Both the position numbers and the translations under genes were made by a program. Shown here piece by piece: positions 26,894 through 35,049 of a DNA stretch of 64,000 nucleotides. Below the pieces are notes generated by a model that was not told the DNA's origin, did no database searches, and saw nothing but the letters and a program-made list of their open reading frames with translations. The stretch comes from Paludisphaera rhizosphaerae (lineage in GTDB: Bacteria > Planctomycetota > Planctomycetia > Isosphaerales > Isosphaeraceae): assembly GCF_011065895.1 (NCBI RefSeq), contig NZ_JAALCR010000016.1:124001-188000 (forward strand), given 5' to 3'. Every line of letters begins with the position of its first letter. The first letter of the stretch is position 1.

Positions 26894-27499
26894 ATGATCG
26901 TCATCATCGACTACGGGATGGGCAACCTGCGGAGCGTACAAAAGGCGTTCGAGGCCGTCGGGCATGAAGCCTCGATCGTCGCGGAGCCCGAACGGATCCG
27001 CGACGCCTCGCATGTGGTGCTCCCTGGGGTCGGAGCCTTCGCCGACGCCATGACCGAGCTGCGCCGGACGGGAATGGACCAGGCCTTCACCGAGGCTGTC
27101 CGGGCCGGTAAGCCCTGCCTGGGCGTCTGCCTGGGCCTTCAACTCCTGTTCACTACGAGCTTTGAAGACGGCGAGTTCACCGGCCTGGACCTGATCCCGG
27201 GCCGCGTCGTCCGATTCGAGGCTCGTCCCGGGCTGAAGGTCCCTCACATGGGCTGGAACACCCTGAGCGTCCGCCGGCCGATCCCGCTGCTCGAGGGGAT
27301 CGGCGCTGATCCCTCCGTCTACTTCGTCCACTCCTACCACGCCGTCCCCGATGATCCGGCCGACGTCGCGGCCGTCTCGGATTACCCCGATCCATTCCCC
27401 GCGATCGTCAACCGCGAGAACCTCACCGCCTGCCAGTTCCATCCTGAGAAGAGTCAGCAGGTCGGCCTGGCGATGTACGCCAACTTCGCCCGGCAGTAA
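26894..27499 (+). CDS. hisH: Imidazole glycerol phosphate synthase, glutaminase subunit
   Basis: Supplies ammonia to HisF in histidine and AICAR synthesis. 201 residues, normal for the family: IDYGMGNLRSV at the start, the PGVGAF oxyanion-region motif, the nucleophile Cys in LGVCLGLQLLF, and the His/Glu pair in CQFHPEKSQQ. GAGG is six bases before the ATG. In many genomes hisA follows directly; here a 430-residue protease gene lies between them. hisF is not in the window. Confidence 0.95.
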   Translation: MIVIIDYGMGNLRSVQKAFEAVGHEASIVAEPERIRDASHVVLPGVGAFADAMTELRRTGMDQAFTEAVRAGKPCLGVCLGLQLLFTTSFEDGEFTGLDLIPGRVVRFEARPGLKVPHMGWNTLSVRRPIPLLEGIGADPSVYFVHSYHAVPDDPADVAAVSDYPDPFPAIVNRENLTACQFHPEKSQQVGLAMYANFARQ

Positions 27500-27679
27500 C
27501 CCCGCTGGGCGGACAACCCCCTCCACCCAGACTTCCGTCACGACCCACTTGCAAATTTCCCCGCTTTTCCGCCCTCGCTTATTTCCCCAGGTTACGATTC
27601 TTTCCAAGGACCGCGCGCCGCGCGGACGAGGTCGAGGATCGACCCGGCCAGGAAGGCGGGCTCGTCGGAGGACGGACGA

Positions 27680-28972
27680 ATGGGGAATACCGCGCGCCGG
27701 CGTCGACTGCGGCCAGAGTTTGACTCGCTCGACTCGCGTCGGCTGCTGTCGGGATTCACCCCGTCGCAGATCCAAACCGCCTATGGACTTTCCGACGTCG
27801 CGCTCCCGACGAGTTCGGGAGGCACGGTGGTCGGCGACGGTTCGGGGCAGACGATCGCCATCATTGGTGCGTTCCACAACCCGACTATCCAGTCCGACTT
27901 GGACGTCTTCGACTCGGAGTATGGTCTTCCCCACACCACGGTCACGGTTGTCAACCTGGGGACGTCGGAGACCCACTCGACGTGGGCCTCGGAATCGGCG
28001 ATGGACGTCCAGTGGGCTCATGCGCTCGCTCCCGGCGCGTCGATCGTCCTGATTGAGGCCGCGTCCGACGGCGCGGATGACGTCCTGAAGGCGGTCGACG
28101 TCGCTCGCAACCTGCCGGGGGTGAGCGTCGTCTCCATGAGCTTCGGATTCACGGAGACGGCCGGGCAGCACGCCTTCGACGGCTATTTCACGACCCCAGC
28201 CGGCCACACCGGCGTGACGTTCATTGCGGCCAGCGGCGACCACGGCCCGCAAGGCGGGGCGATGTACCCGGCCAGCTCGCCGAACGTCCTGGGAGTCGGC
28301 GGCACGACGCTCACCCTGGACGCCGCCGGGGATGTGCTGTCGGAGGGCCTCTGGTCGCTGAGCGCCAGCGGGCCGGGCCGGTACGCCTCGCGGCCGAGCT
28401 ACCAGACCTCGTTCCAGCAGGGAGCGAGACGGACCACGCCGGACGTCGTCTTCCTGGGCGACCCGAACACGGGGGTCGCCAGCTTCTACACCGACCCCGA
28501 AACGGGACAAGCGACCTGGCGGATCGTCGCTGGTACGAGCCTCGGTGCTCCGGCGTGGGCCGCCATCGTGGCGATGGTCAACCAGGGCCGCGCTCTGCTC
28601 GGGGCCGGAACTCTCGACGGGGCGTCGCAGACGCTGCCGGCGCTCTACGGCCTGAACGGGACCGGTCTCCGGGTGGTGGCGAACTCAGTCTCGGCGACGG
28701 CCGCTGGTCTGGGGGCGCCCGACGGCCGCACTCTCATCCCTGCGCTCGTTCAAGGCACGATGCCGAAGGTCGAGACGGCCGCCGCCGGGACGACGACCAT
28801 TGCGGCCTCCGAGTCCACGACATCGACGGCCACGGTCGGCCCGATGCGTCGCCAGCTCGCATTCCGACGTCGTCAGATCACCGTGAAACGGACGGTGGCT
28901 CCGACGCCTTCCCGACCGACTCGGCTCGTTCGCCAGCCCCTTCGGACGCGCCGGACGGCCGCCGTCGCCTGA
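27680..28972 (+). CDS. Sedolisin-like (S53) serine-carboxyl protease, prodomain-less
   Basis: 430 residues with a planctomycete export leader type (RPEFDSLDSRRLLSG) in place of a classical signal peptide. The sedolisin triad can be traced: Glu and Asp in ESAMDVQWAHALAPGA, the oxyanion Asp in AASGDHG, and the Ser in GTSLGAPAW near residue 292. No N-terminal prodomain is present, and the calcium-binding loop usually found after the catalytic Ser appears shortened, leaving only AGLGAPDGRTLIPAL. A Thr/Ser/Arg-rich tail follows. It may be an active secreted protease or a derived, non-catalytic relative. The ATG has GGAGG eight bases upstream. It separates hisH and hisA. Confidence 0.8.
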   Translation: MGNTARRRRLRPEFDSLDSRRLLSGFTPSQIQTAYGLSDVALPTSSGGTVVGDGSGQTIAIIGAFHNPTIQSDLDVFDSEYGLPHTTVTVVNLGTSETHSTWASESAMDVQWAHALAPGASIVLIEAASDGADDVLKAVDVARNLPGVSVVSMSFGFTETAGQHAFDGYFTTPAGHTGVTFIAASGDHGPQGGAMYPASSPNVLGVGGTTLTLDAAGDVLSEGLWSLSASGPGRYASRPSYQTSFQQGARRTTPDVVFLGDPNTGVASFYTDPETGQATWRIVAGTSLGAPAWAAIVAMVNQGRALLGAGTLDGASQTLPALYGLNGTGLRVVANSVSATAAGLGAPDGRTLIPALVQGTMPKVETAAAGTTTIAASESTTSTATVGPMRRQLAFRRRQITVKRTVAPTPSRPTRLVRQPLRTRRTAAVA

Positions 28973-29105
28973 CCGGAAAGGGCAGGGGCCGTCCGCGAGA
29001 TCGTTGCGTCCGCTCCCCACGCCGGCCGCTCGGTCCTTGCGATGACCCTCGCGGTCGGCTACAGTCGAGATTGTTAAGACAGTCTTTATGTTTCGGTGAA
29101 GTTCC

Positions 29106-29837
29106 ATGCAAGTGATCCCGGCTATCGACCTGCGAGGCGGTCTCTGCGTTCGCCTGCGGCAGGGGGACTACGACCGCGAAACCGTCTTCGGGGACGATCC
29201 CGCGGCGATGGCCGGGCGTTGGGTTTCGGAAGGCGCGACGCGGATCCACCTCGTCGACCTGGACGGTGCGAAGGCCGGCAAGCCGGTCAACGTTGAAGCC
29301 GTGCGGTCGATCGTGGCGGCCGTGGGTGTCCCCTGCCAGCTCGGCGGGGGCGTACGCGACGAGAAGACGATCGACGCCTGGCTCGACGCCGGGCTCGATC
29401 GCGTGATCGTCGGCACGCAGGCGCTCCGCGACCCCTCCTGGTTCCGGTCGATGGCCGAGAAGCACCCGGGCCGGCTGGTCCTGGGGCTCGACGCGCGTGA
29501 CGGAATGGTGGCCACCGACGGCTGGCTTGAAACGTCGGACGTCTCCGCGGCTGAACTGGCCGCGACGTTCGACGCCCTGCCGCTGGCGGCGATCATCTAT
29601 ACCGACATCGCGCGGGACGGCACCCTGGAAGGCCCCAACCTGGACGCGACGGCTGCGCTCTGCCGCCGCGTCAAGACCCCGGTGATCGCCTCCGGAGGCG
29701 TCGGTGAAATCACCGACGTCGATCGGTTGGCGACCCTCCCGGTGGCCGGCTGCATCGTCGGTCGGGCCCTGTACGAGGGCAAGTTCTCGTTGAAAGACGC
29801 CGTGGAACGCGCGGAGCGGGCTTCTTCCCGTTCCTGA
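29106..29837 (+). CDS. hisA: ProFAR isomerase (phosphoribosylformimino-AICAR ribotide isomerase)
   Basis: Fourth step of histidine synthesis, an Amadori rearrangement on a TIM barrel. 243 residues. The catalytic Asp pair is in IPAIDLRGG at residue 7 and YTDIARDGT near residue 163; both phosphate-binding halves are seen (QLGGGVRD and IASGGVGE). The ribosome-binding site is weak (GGTGAAG). It lies 133 bases after the sedolisin-like gene, probably with its own promoter, though I found no clean hexamers. Confidence 0.95.
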   Translation: MQVIPAIDLRGGLCVRLRQGDYDRETVFGDDPAAMAGRWVSEGATRIHLVDLDGAKAGKPVNVEAVRSIVAAVGVPCQLGGGVRDEKTIDAWLDAGLDRVIVGTQALRDPSWFRSMAEKHPGRLVLGLDARDGMVATDGWLETSDVSAAELAATFDALPLAAIIYTDIARDGTLEGPNLDATAALCRRVKTPVIASGGVGEITDVDRLATLPVAGCIVGRALYEGKFSLKDAVERAERASSRS

Positions 29838-30003
29838 GCGTAGCGAGCCTGTCAGCGCGCCCCTCTGGCGTCCAGACAGATCCGATCGGTAGGTACGCGA
29901 CGGCCCCCGTCGCCTCGTCGTGAGGCATCGGGACCACGGCCGCACGTCCTCGCTCGCGCGGACCTTCGCCGCATCCCACGACCTCTCTCATGAGGACACT
30001 TCG

Positions 30004-32085
30004 ATGACTACGACCTATCATATCGCTGATATCAGGAACGTCGCCCTCGCTGGACATGGGGCGTCGGGGAAGACCAGCCTCGCCGACGCCCTCCTGTTCG
30101 CCGCGGGCGCGGTCGCCCGCAAGGGTTCCGTGGACGACGGGACCAGCACGCTGGATTCCGACGACGAGGAGAAGAAGCGCCACTTCACCATCGACTGCCA
30201 CCTCGGCCATCTCGCCTGGGACGGCCGGCAGATCCATCTGATCGACTCGCCCGGCTACCCGGACTTCATCGGCAACGCCCTCAGCGCCCTGGCCGCCGTC
30301 GAGAACGTGGTGCTCGCGGTCTCCGGCCCCGCCGGCATCGAGGTCAACACCCGCCGGCTGTTCAACGAAGCCCGCAAGATGGGCCTGGGCCGGTTCATCG
30401 CCGTCACCAAGATGGACGCCGAGAACGTCGACTATCGCGCCGACCTTGAGGCGATCCGCGAGACCTTCGGCCCGTCGTGCGTTCCGTTCAACGTCCCCAT
30501 CGGCCAGGGAGCCACGTTCTCCAGCGTCGTCGACGTCCTCCAGTCTCACAACGAAGACCCCGCCGAGTGTCCGCTGCCGCCGACTGAAGCCTACCAGATG
30601 CTCGTCGAGCAGATCGTCGAGAGCGACGAAGCCCTCATGAACCGCTATCTGGAAGGGGATTCGATCGGCGTCGAGGAGCTGCGCAAGGCGGCTCACGATG
30701 CGATCGCGGCCGGCAAGCTCGTTCCGGTCCTCTGCGTTTGCACCAAGAAGGACCTCGGCGTCAAGGAACTGCTGGATCTGATCGCCGTCTGCGGCCTGAG
30801 CCCTGAGGACGTTCACCGCTACGGCGTCCGAGGCGAGGACGGCGAGGCTGGCGAGGAGGAAGAGATCCACCCGGTTGAGGACGGCACGCTCGTCGCCCAG
30901 GTCTTCAAGACGGCCAACGATCAGTTCATGGGCAAGCTGAGCTTCCTCCGGCTCCTTTCCGGTCGGATCACACCCGACACGACGCTGGTCAACCTTCGCA
31001 GCGGCAAGAGCACCAAGGCGGGCCACGTCTACGTCCTTCAGGGGAAGACGCAGGAGGAAGTTTCCGAGGCCATCGCCGGCGACATCGTGGCGATCGCCAA
31101 GTTCGACGACCTGCATGTGTCGGACACTGTCAGCAACGTCGGCGGCAATACGACCGTCGCCCGGTTGCAGGCCGCGCCGATCCACTTCCCGTCGCCCATG
31201 GTCCCGCGCGCCGTCGTGCCGAAGGCTCGCGAGGACGAGGCCAAGATCTCTGCCGGCCTGGCCAAGATCGCCGATGAGGATCCGACCTTCACCATCCGCC
31301 GCGACGCCCAGACGCACGAGCTGGTTATCTCCGGGATGAGCGACCTGCATCTGGACGTGATCCAGCAGCGGCTCAAGAACCGCTACAAGCTGGAGATGTC
31401 GACTCACGTGCCGCACGTCCCCTATCTGGAGACGATCTCGGCACCGGCCGAGGCCGACCACCGACACAAGAAGCAGACCGGCGGTCGCGGCCAGTTCGCC
31501 GAGGTTCACCTCCGCGTCAAGCCCGTCGAACGGGGCCAGGGATTCACCTTCACGGATGCGGTGAAGGGGGGCGTGATTCCCAACCAGTACATCCCGGCCG
31601 TTGAGAAGGGCGTGCGGGAGCGGCTGGAGAAGGGGATCCTCTCGGGCAACCACGTCGTCGACGTGGAGGTCGAGGTCTACTTCGGTAAGGACCACCCAGT
31701 CGACAGCTCGGAGCAGGCGTTCAAGACGGCCGCCGACCACGCCTTCCGCAAGGCGTTCGAGAAGGCCCATCCGGTGTTGCTCGAGCCGATCGTCTCGGTG
31801 GAAGTCACCGCGCCGGCGAGCTACTTCGGCGACCTCTCGGCCGATATGTCCACCCGCCGCGGCCACATCACCGGCATGGATTCCCTGCCGGGGAACATCC
31901 AATCGGTCCAGGCCGTCGTCCCGCTGGCCGAGATGCTCTCGTACGCATCAACGCTCAAAAGCATGACCTCCGGCCAGGGCTCGTTCACCATGGAGATGCA
32001 GGGCTACGAACCCGTCCCGCCCAACGTCCAGCAGCAGATCGTCGACCGCTACCAGAAGTCGCGAACGGGCGTCGAGGAGGAGTGA
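30004..32085 (+). CDS. EF-G-2-like translational GTPase
   Basis: 693 residues with the five-domain EF-G layout. The P-loop is GHGASGKTSLADAL, switch II is DSPGYPDF, and the specificity motif is TKMD in place of NKMD. The usual switch-I RGITI sequence is missing, replaced by a DSDDEEKKRHFTID stretch. These features match the EF-G-2/FusA2 paralogue group (as in Thermus EF-G-2), not the housekeeping translocase. Exact role unclear; related proteins bind ribosomes and hydrolyse GTP. The ATG at 30004 has GAGG eight bases upstream; an in-frame ATG-like start at 29920 is less likely. A 15-bp terminator follows. Confidence 0.88.
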   Translation: MTTTYHIADIRNVALAGHGASGKTSLADALLFAAGAVARKGSVDDGTSTLDSDDEEKKRHFTIDCHLGHLAWDGRQIHLIDSPGYPDFIGNALSALAAVENVVLAVSGPAGIEVNTRRLFNEARKMGLGRFIAVTKMDAENVDYRADLEAIRETFGPSCVPFNVPIGQGATFSSVVDVLQSHNEDPAECPLPPTEAYQMLVEQIVESDEALMNRYLEGDSIGVEELRKAAHDAIAAGKLVPVLCVCTKKDLGVKELLDLIAVCGLSPEDVHRYGVRGEDGEAGEEEEIHPVEDGTLVAQVFKTANDQFMGKLSFLRLLSGRITPDTTLVNLRSGKSTKAGHVYVLQGKTQEEVSEAIAGDIVAIAKFDDLHVSDTVSNVGGNTTVARLQAAPIHFPSPMVPRAVVPKAREDEAKISAGLAKIADEDPTFTIRRDAQTHELVISGMSDLHLDVIQQRLKNRYKLEMSTHVPHVPYLETISAPAEADHRHKKQTGGRGQFAEVHLRVKPVERGQGFTFTDAVKGGVIPNQYIPAVEKGVRERLEKGILSGNHVVDVEVEVYFGKDHPVDSSEQAFKTAADHAFRKAFEKAHPVLLEPIVSVEVTAPASYFGDLSADMSTRRGHITGMDSLPGNIQSVQAVVPLAEMLSYASTLKSMTSGQGSFTMEMQGYEPVPPNVQQQIVDRYQKSRTGVEEE

Positions 32086-32111
32086 CGCCCACCCCTGGCT
32101 GATCCTCGTGA

Positions 32112-32142
32112 TGAGCGGCCTGGATCTGCTCCAGGCCGCTCA
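32112..32142. terminator. Terminator hairpin between convergent genes
   Basis: A perfect 13-bp stem (TGAGCGGCCTGGA with its complement) around a 5-base TCTGC loop, 26 bases after the EF-G-2-like stop. Its right arm overlaps the stop codon of the leftward 233-residue protein gene, so for that gene the hairpin lies right at the end of the reading frame. Confidence 0.7.
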
Positions 32143-32841
32143 CTCCGCGTCATACCCCTTCGGTGCAATGCGGATGTCGAGGCCGATGCGGGTGGTCCAG
32201 ATTTCCCATTTGTCGCGGTCCCAGCCGACGATGATCCCCGAGCCTTCGAGACGGTCGAACATCTGCTCGACGTAGGCGGGGACGCGGTCCTCGTATTCGG
32301 AGGTGAGGTCGAGTTTGCGGCTGATCAGGTTGAAGAGCCCTCGGATCGACGCGGGGCCTTTCTCGCGGATTCGCTCGCGGCCCTCGGGCGAGACCGGGTC
32401 GGGGCCTTCGAGTGTCAGGCTCATGGAGCGGAGTAAGCGGCCGAACTGGCTGAACCAGGAGTCGCCGAAGCCGAAGTAGTCGCGGTGGACGATGTGGACC
32501 TCGCCGCGACGGACGATGGCCGCCTGGTAGACGGCCTCCAGATAGTTCTCGCCGTAGTCGGTCTGGAAGGCGATGTTCACCGCCTTGGCCAGGTGCTGAA
32601 GCGCCTCCGGCACGCCGACCTTGCGCGGGTCGACGTCGAGGCTCAGGTCGCGCAGTTCGCCCGCCTTGCGGGCCGTGACGGTCCCCCCCGCGCCGGGCGT
32701 CGTCGAGATCGCCACGCCTACCGGTGGGTTCGACGCCGGACGCGCTTTCGATTCGCCCTGGTCCATCTCCGACTTCGCCATGACCCGGCCCCCCGAGTTG
32801 TCCGCACGTCCCGCCGCGGGAGGGCGGGCCGTCGTCATCAT
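32140..32841 (-). CDS. Unknown protein, third gene of polymerase cassette
   Basis: A 233-residue protein I do not recognise. The first 60 residues are Pro/Ala/Gly-rich and probably disordered. The rest is a compact alpha/beta region with an aromatic centre (HRDYFGFGDSWFSQFGRLL) and a tail with GWDRDKWEIWTTRIGLDIRI. No signal peptide, membrane segment or catalytic motif is evident, so it is presumably cytoplasmic. Its start codon is one base after the stop of the SRAP-like gene, which implies coupled expression; an internal ATG at 32781 is an alternative start. Position suggests a role with the Y-family polymerase, but that is inference. Confidence 0.75.
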   Translation of the reverse strand: MMTTARPPAAGRADNSGGRVMAKSEMDQGESKARPASNPPVGVAISTTPGAGGTVTARKAGELRDLSLDVDPRKVGVPEALQHLAKAVNIAFQTDYGENYLEAVYQAAIVRRGEVHIVHRDYFGFGDSWFSQFGRLLRSMSLTLEGPDPVSPEGRERIREKGPASIRGLFNLISRKLDLTSEYEDRVPAYVEQMFDRLEGSGIIVGWDRDKWEIWTTRIGLDIRIAPKGYDAE

Positions 32842-32842
32842 A

Positions 32843-33310
32843 CTAGATGTCTTCGTCGATCAGCAGCGGCATGCGTGGGGAGCGGGTCATGACCTGGTAG
32901 TAGTGGGTCGACGGCACGCAGATCATGTAGGCGACGGCGACGCCCCGCTCGTCGGGGACGAGGATGCCGCGGATCCCCTGGCGGACCCGGAACCAGACGC
33001 CGCGGTCGTAGCCGAGCATGGCGGGGATGTCGACCGGGACGGCGCCGATCTCGCGCCAGTAGCCCAGCTCAAGGCTCTCCTTCCAGGTCCAGCCGGTGGC
33101 AGGGAGGAACCGGCTTTGCAGGCATCCGTTGCCCCAACGCACGATCTGCAGTCGGCCGTCGCGCCAGATCGGCAGCCGAGGGCGACGGTCGCGATAGAGA
33201 AAGCGGATCTCGCGCTCGCCCCCACGTTCGTGGGCGCGGCGTTCCAGCCCATAACGCCCGATCAGCTCCGTGGGCAGCTCGCTCCATGCCAGAGAGATTC
33301 CGACGCACAC
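32843..33310 (-). CDS. SRAP-like (HMCES/YedK-related) protein, derived
   Basis: A 155-residue protein starting Met-Cys, as in SRAP proteins, whose Cys2 crosslinks abasic sites in single-stranded DNA. Further resemblance: an RWGN segment where SRAP has RWG, LPATGWTWKE where SRAP has a DGWFEW-type motif, and THYYQVMTRSPRMPLLI where SRAP has an IHDRMP motif near the C-terminus. It is shorter than the usual 200-230 residues, and the canonical active-site Glu and final His do not line up clearly. It follows the polymerase gene by 46 bases and precedes the unknown protein by one base. SRAP proteins are known to associate with SOS and translesion genes. The family call is by eye. Confidence 0.6.
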   Translation of the reverse strand: MCVGISLAWSELPTELIGRYGLERRAHERGGEREIRFLYRDRRPRLPIWRDGRLQIVRWGNGCLQSRFLPATGWTWKESLELGYWREIGAVPVDIPAMLGYDRGVWFRVRQGIRGILVPDERGVAVAYMICVPSTHYYQVMTRSPRMPLLIDEDI

Positions 33311-33356
33311 GATTGGAAGGCCGCAGTGAATCCCGGGTAAGGTGAGAGGGGGCGGG

Positions 33357-34598
33357 TCAGAAACAGATCTTCCCGCGGACGTCGCAGATGTCGTACTCGT
33401 TGGCCGTGTCGCGATAGATCGCCGGCAGGTAGAGCGTGGCGGCGCTTCGGAGCGCGAACCGGCCGATCTTCCCGTTGATCCGCTCCTTGAGGCGGTCGAC
33501 GTCCTCGCCGCGAATCCGGTTCGGGAGCGGGTCGAAGAACGCCAAAGCCGTCTGACCGCGGGGCGCCAGGTCCTCGGCGATCAGGTGCATGTGCGTCGCC
33601 GACTGGCCCTTGCTCCAGGCCTGCCGCAAGCACGGGCGGGCGACGTCGATGAGAACGTCGAAACGGTCGCCGGGGACCGCCAGCGTGCGCTGGCCGAGGC
33701 CCGTGTGGCCGCTCTTGTAGGCGAGGATGACTTTGAGGCGGCCGGCCGCCACGCCGTGATATCGCAGCTCCTCGATCAACCGTTCCAGGTTGCGCACGAG
33801 CCAGGCGTAGAGGGCCATCGGGTCGTCCGTGGCCCCTCCCAGGCTGCCGCCGCGCGAGAGCGTCTTGTGCGCCGGGCGGCGGGTGTGGATGGGCTGCACA
33901 GGGTCGCCGTTGATCTCCCACCAGAGGACTTCGCCCGAGGCCGTCAGCAGCCGTCGCACCAGCGTCCGGTCGGCGCGGGCCAGGTGGAGGCACGTCGTGA
34001 TCCCCCAGGACGACAGCGTCGCCGCCCGCCGGCCGGCGATCCCGGTGATCTCCGTCACCGGCAGCCCTGCCAGCAATTCCTCCTCCCGGTTCGGCTCCAG
34101 CACGGCACGGGCGCCGTGCGGCTTGGAGGCGTCCGAGATCAACTTCGCCAGCGTCCGCGTCCGGGCGATCCCCACCGTCACGGGGACGCCCACGCATTCC
34201 TCGATCCGATCGCGGATCGTTCGCGCCAGCCCATCGAACGTCTCCCCCCGGCGCAGTTCGGCCCTGAAGAAGAACTCGTCGATCGAGTAATACTCGACCT
34301 GCCGCGAGGCGTTCTGCACCACCTCGAGCATCATTCGGCTGAGGACCTCGTACCAGCGGAAGTCGCGCTTGATGTAGATCCCGTCCGGGCACTTCACCAG
34401 GGCGTCCCAGATCGGCTCCCCCGTCTTCACCCCATGAGCCTTCATCTCATAGCTCTTGGCGATGACGCACGCCCCCTGATTCCCCAGGACGCCCACCGGC
34501 TTGCCCCGCAAAAACTCGTCCCGCACCCGCTCCGCGGACACGTAAAAACAGTCCGCGTCGAGATGACCGATCGCCGTCGCTGGCCCGTTCGCATTCAT
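33357..34598 (-). CDS. Y-family DNA polymerase, UmuC-like
   Basis: Predicted error-prone translesion polymerase. 413 residues from the ATG at 34598. Catalytic carboxylates are in HLDADCFYVSAE at residue 9 and YYSIDEFFF near residue 110; the palm segment GACVIAKSYEMKAHGVKTG is of UmuC type. The helix-hairpin-helix motif ITGIAGRRAATL follows near residue 180. QTALAFF near residue 347 fits a sliding-clamp binding motif. Frames open to a GTG at 34619 and an ATG at 34610, but a good promoter overlaps both, so 34598 is preferred (see the promoter entry). No UmuD-like peptidase is adjacent; the two downstream genes are its likely partners. Confidence 0.88.
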   Translation of the reverse strand: MNANGPATAIGHLDADCFYVSAERVRDEFLRGKPVGVLGNQGACVIAKSYEMKAHGVKTGEPIWDALVKCPDGIYIKRDFRWYEVLSRMMLEVVQNASRQVEYYSIDEFFFRAELRRGETFDGLARTIRDRIEECVGVPVTVGIARTRTLAKLISDASKPHGARAVLEPNREEELLAGLPVTEITGIAGRRAATLSSWGITTCLHLARADRTLVRRLLTASGEVLWWEINGDPVQPIHTRRPAHKTLSRGGSLGGATDDPMALYAWLVRNLERLIEELRYHGVAAGRLKVILAYKSGHTGLGQRTLAVPGDRFDVLIDVARPCLRQAWSKGQSATHMHLIAEDLAPRGQTALAFFDPLPNRIRGEDVDRLKERINGKIGRFALRSAATLYLPAIYRDTANEYDICDVRGKICF

Positions 34599-34605
34599 GT
34601 ACGAA

Positions 34606-34634
34606 AACATAGATTGCACGTCTGATCAGGTCAA
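34606..34634 (-). promoter_or_regulatory. Promoter of the polymerase cassette, predicted leaderless
   Basis: On the minus strand, TTGACC (34634-34629), a 17-base spacer and TATGTT (34611-34606). The A of the ATG at 34598 lies 8 bases after the -10, where transcription should start, so the mRNA would have little or no 5' leader. An inverted repeat, ATGT-N6-ACAT (34610-34597), spans the -10 and the start codon and could be a repressor site. Hexamer match and spacing are good; experimental support is absent. Confidence 0.6.
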
Positions 34635-35049
34635 GCCGGAAAGGGCGGCTGTCGTCGAAAACCTGGGCGACGCAACGGGGAATCCAGAAATGAACGCGCT
34701 CCGACGGTCGGACGCAGGCCCGACACTTTCGAGGCGGCGGGGAATTGCGGCGATCCGTCGTCGAGAACGGACTTCCCCCCTTGCGGGGGAAGACAGACCG
34801 CGCAGCGGTCAGATGAGGGGGATGACCGGCATGGGACGCGCGGTCGATGTTCGATCCATCGCAACACCGATCCCCCCTCATCCGGCCTTCGGCCACCTTC
34901 CCCCGCGAGGGGGGAAGGCCGTCATGATCGCTTCCAAGGGTCGGCGGGGGCGGGATCCGCCCCCCGGACGTGGGTATCATGGCGCACGTCGGGCCTTCGC
35001 CGCCGCGACCATTCCGCGCGGGGCGGGTCCGCCGTTCGGAGGAATCGTA
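34620..35049. other. Intergenic region between polymerase cassette and fucosidase
   Basis: About 430 bases between divergent genes. It holds the polymerase promoter at its left edge and a paired inverted repeat element in the middle (34772-34918). The right part (34919-35035) shows nothing beyond the GGAGG ribosome-binding site for the fucosidase. Confidence 0.6.
34772..34918. repeat. REPIN-like paired inverted repeat
   Basis: Two related GC-rich repeats about 50 bases long face each other. The left arm (34772-34823) has CTTCCCCCCTTGCGGGGGAAG then a GATGAGGGGG end; the right arm (34868-34918), read on the other strand, has the matching CTTCCCCCCTCGCGGGGGAAG, GGCCGAAGGCC and GATGAGGGGG. Each arm can fold into its own hairpin. 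This matches REP doublets (REPINs) mobilised by RAYT-type enzymes; no such enzyme is in the window. Confidence 0.75.
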
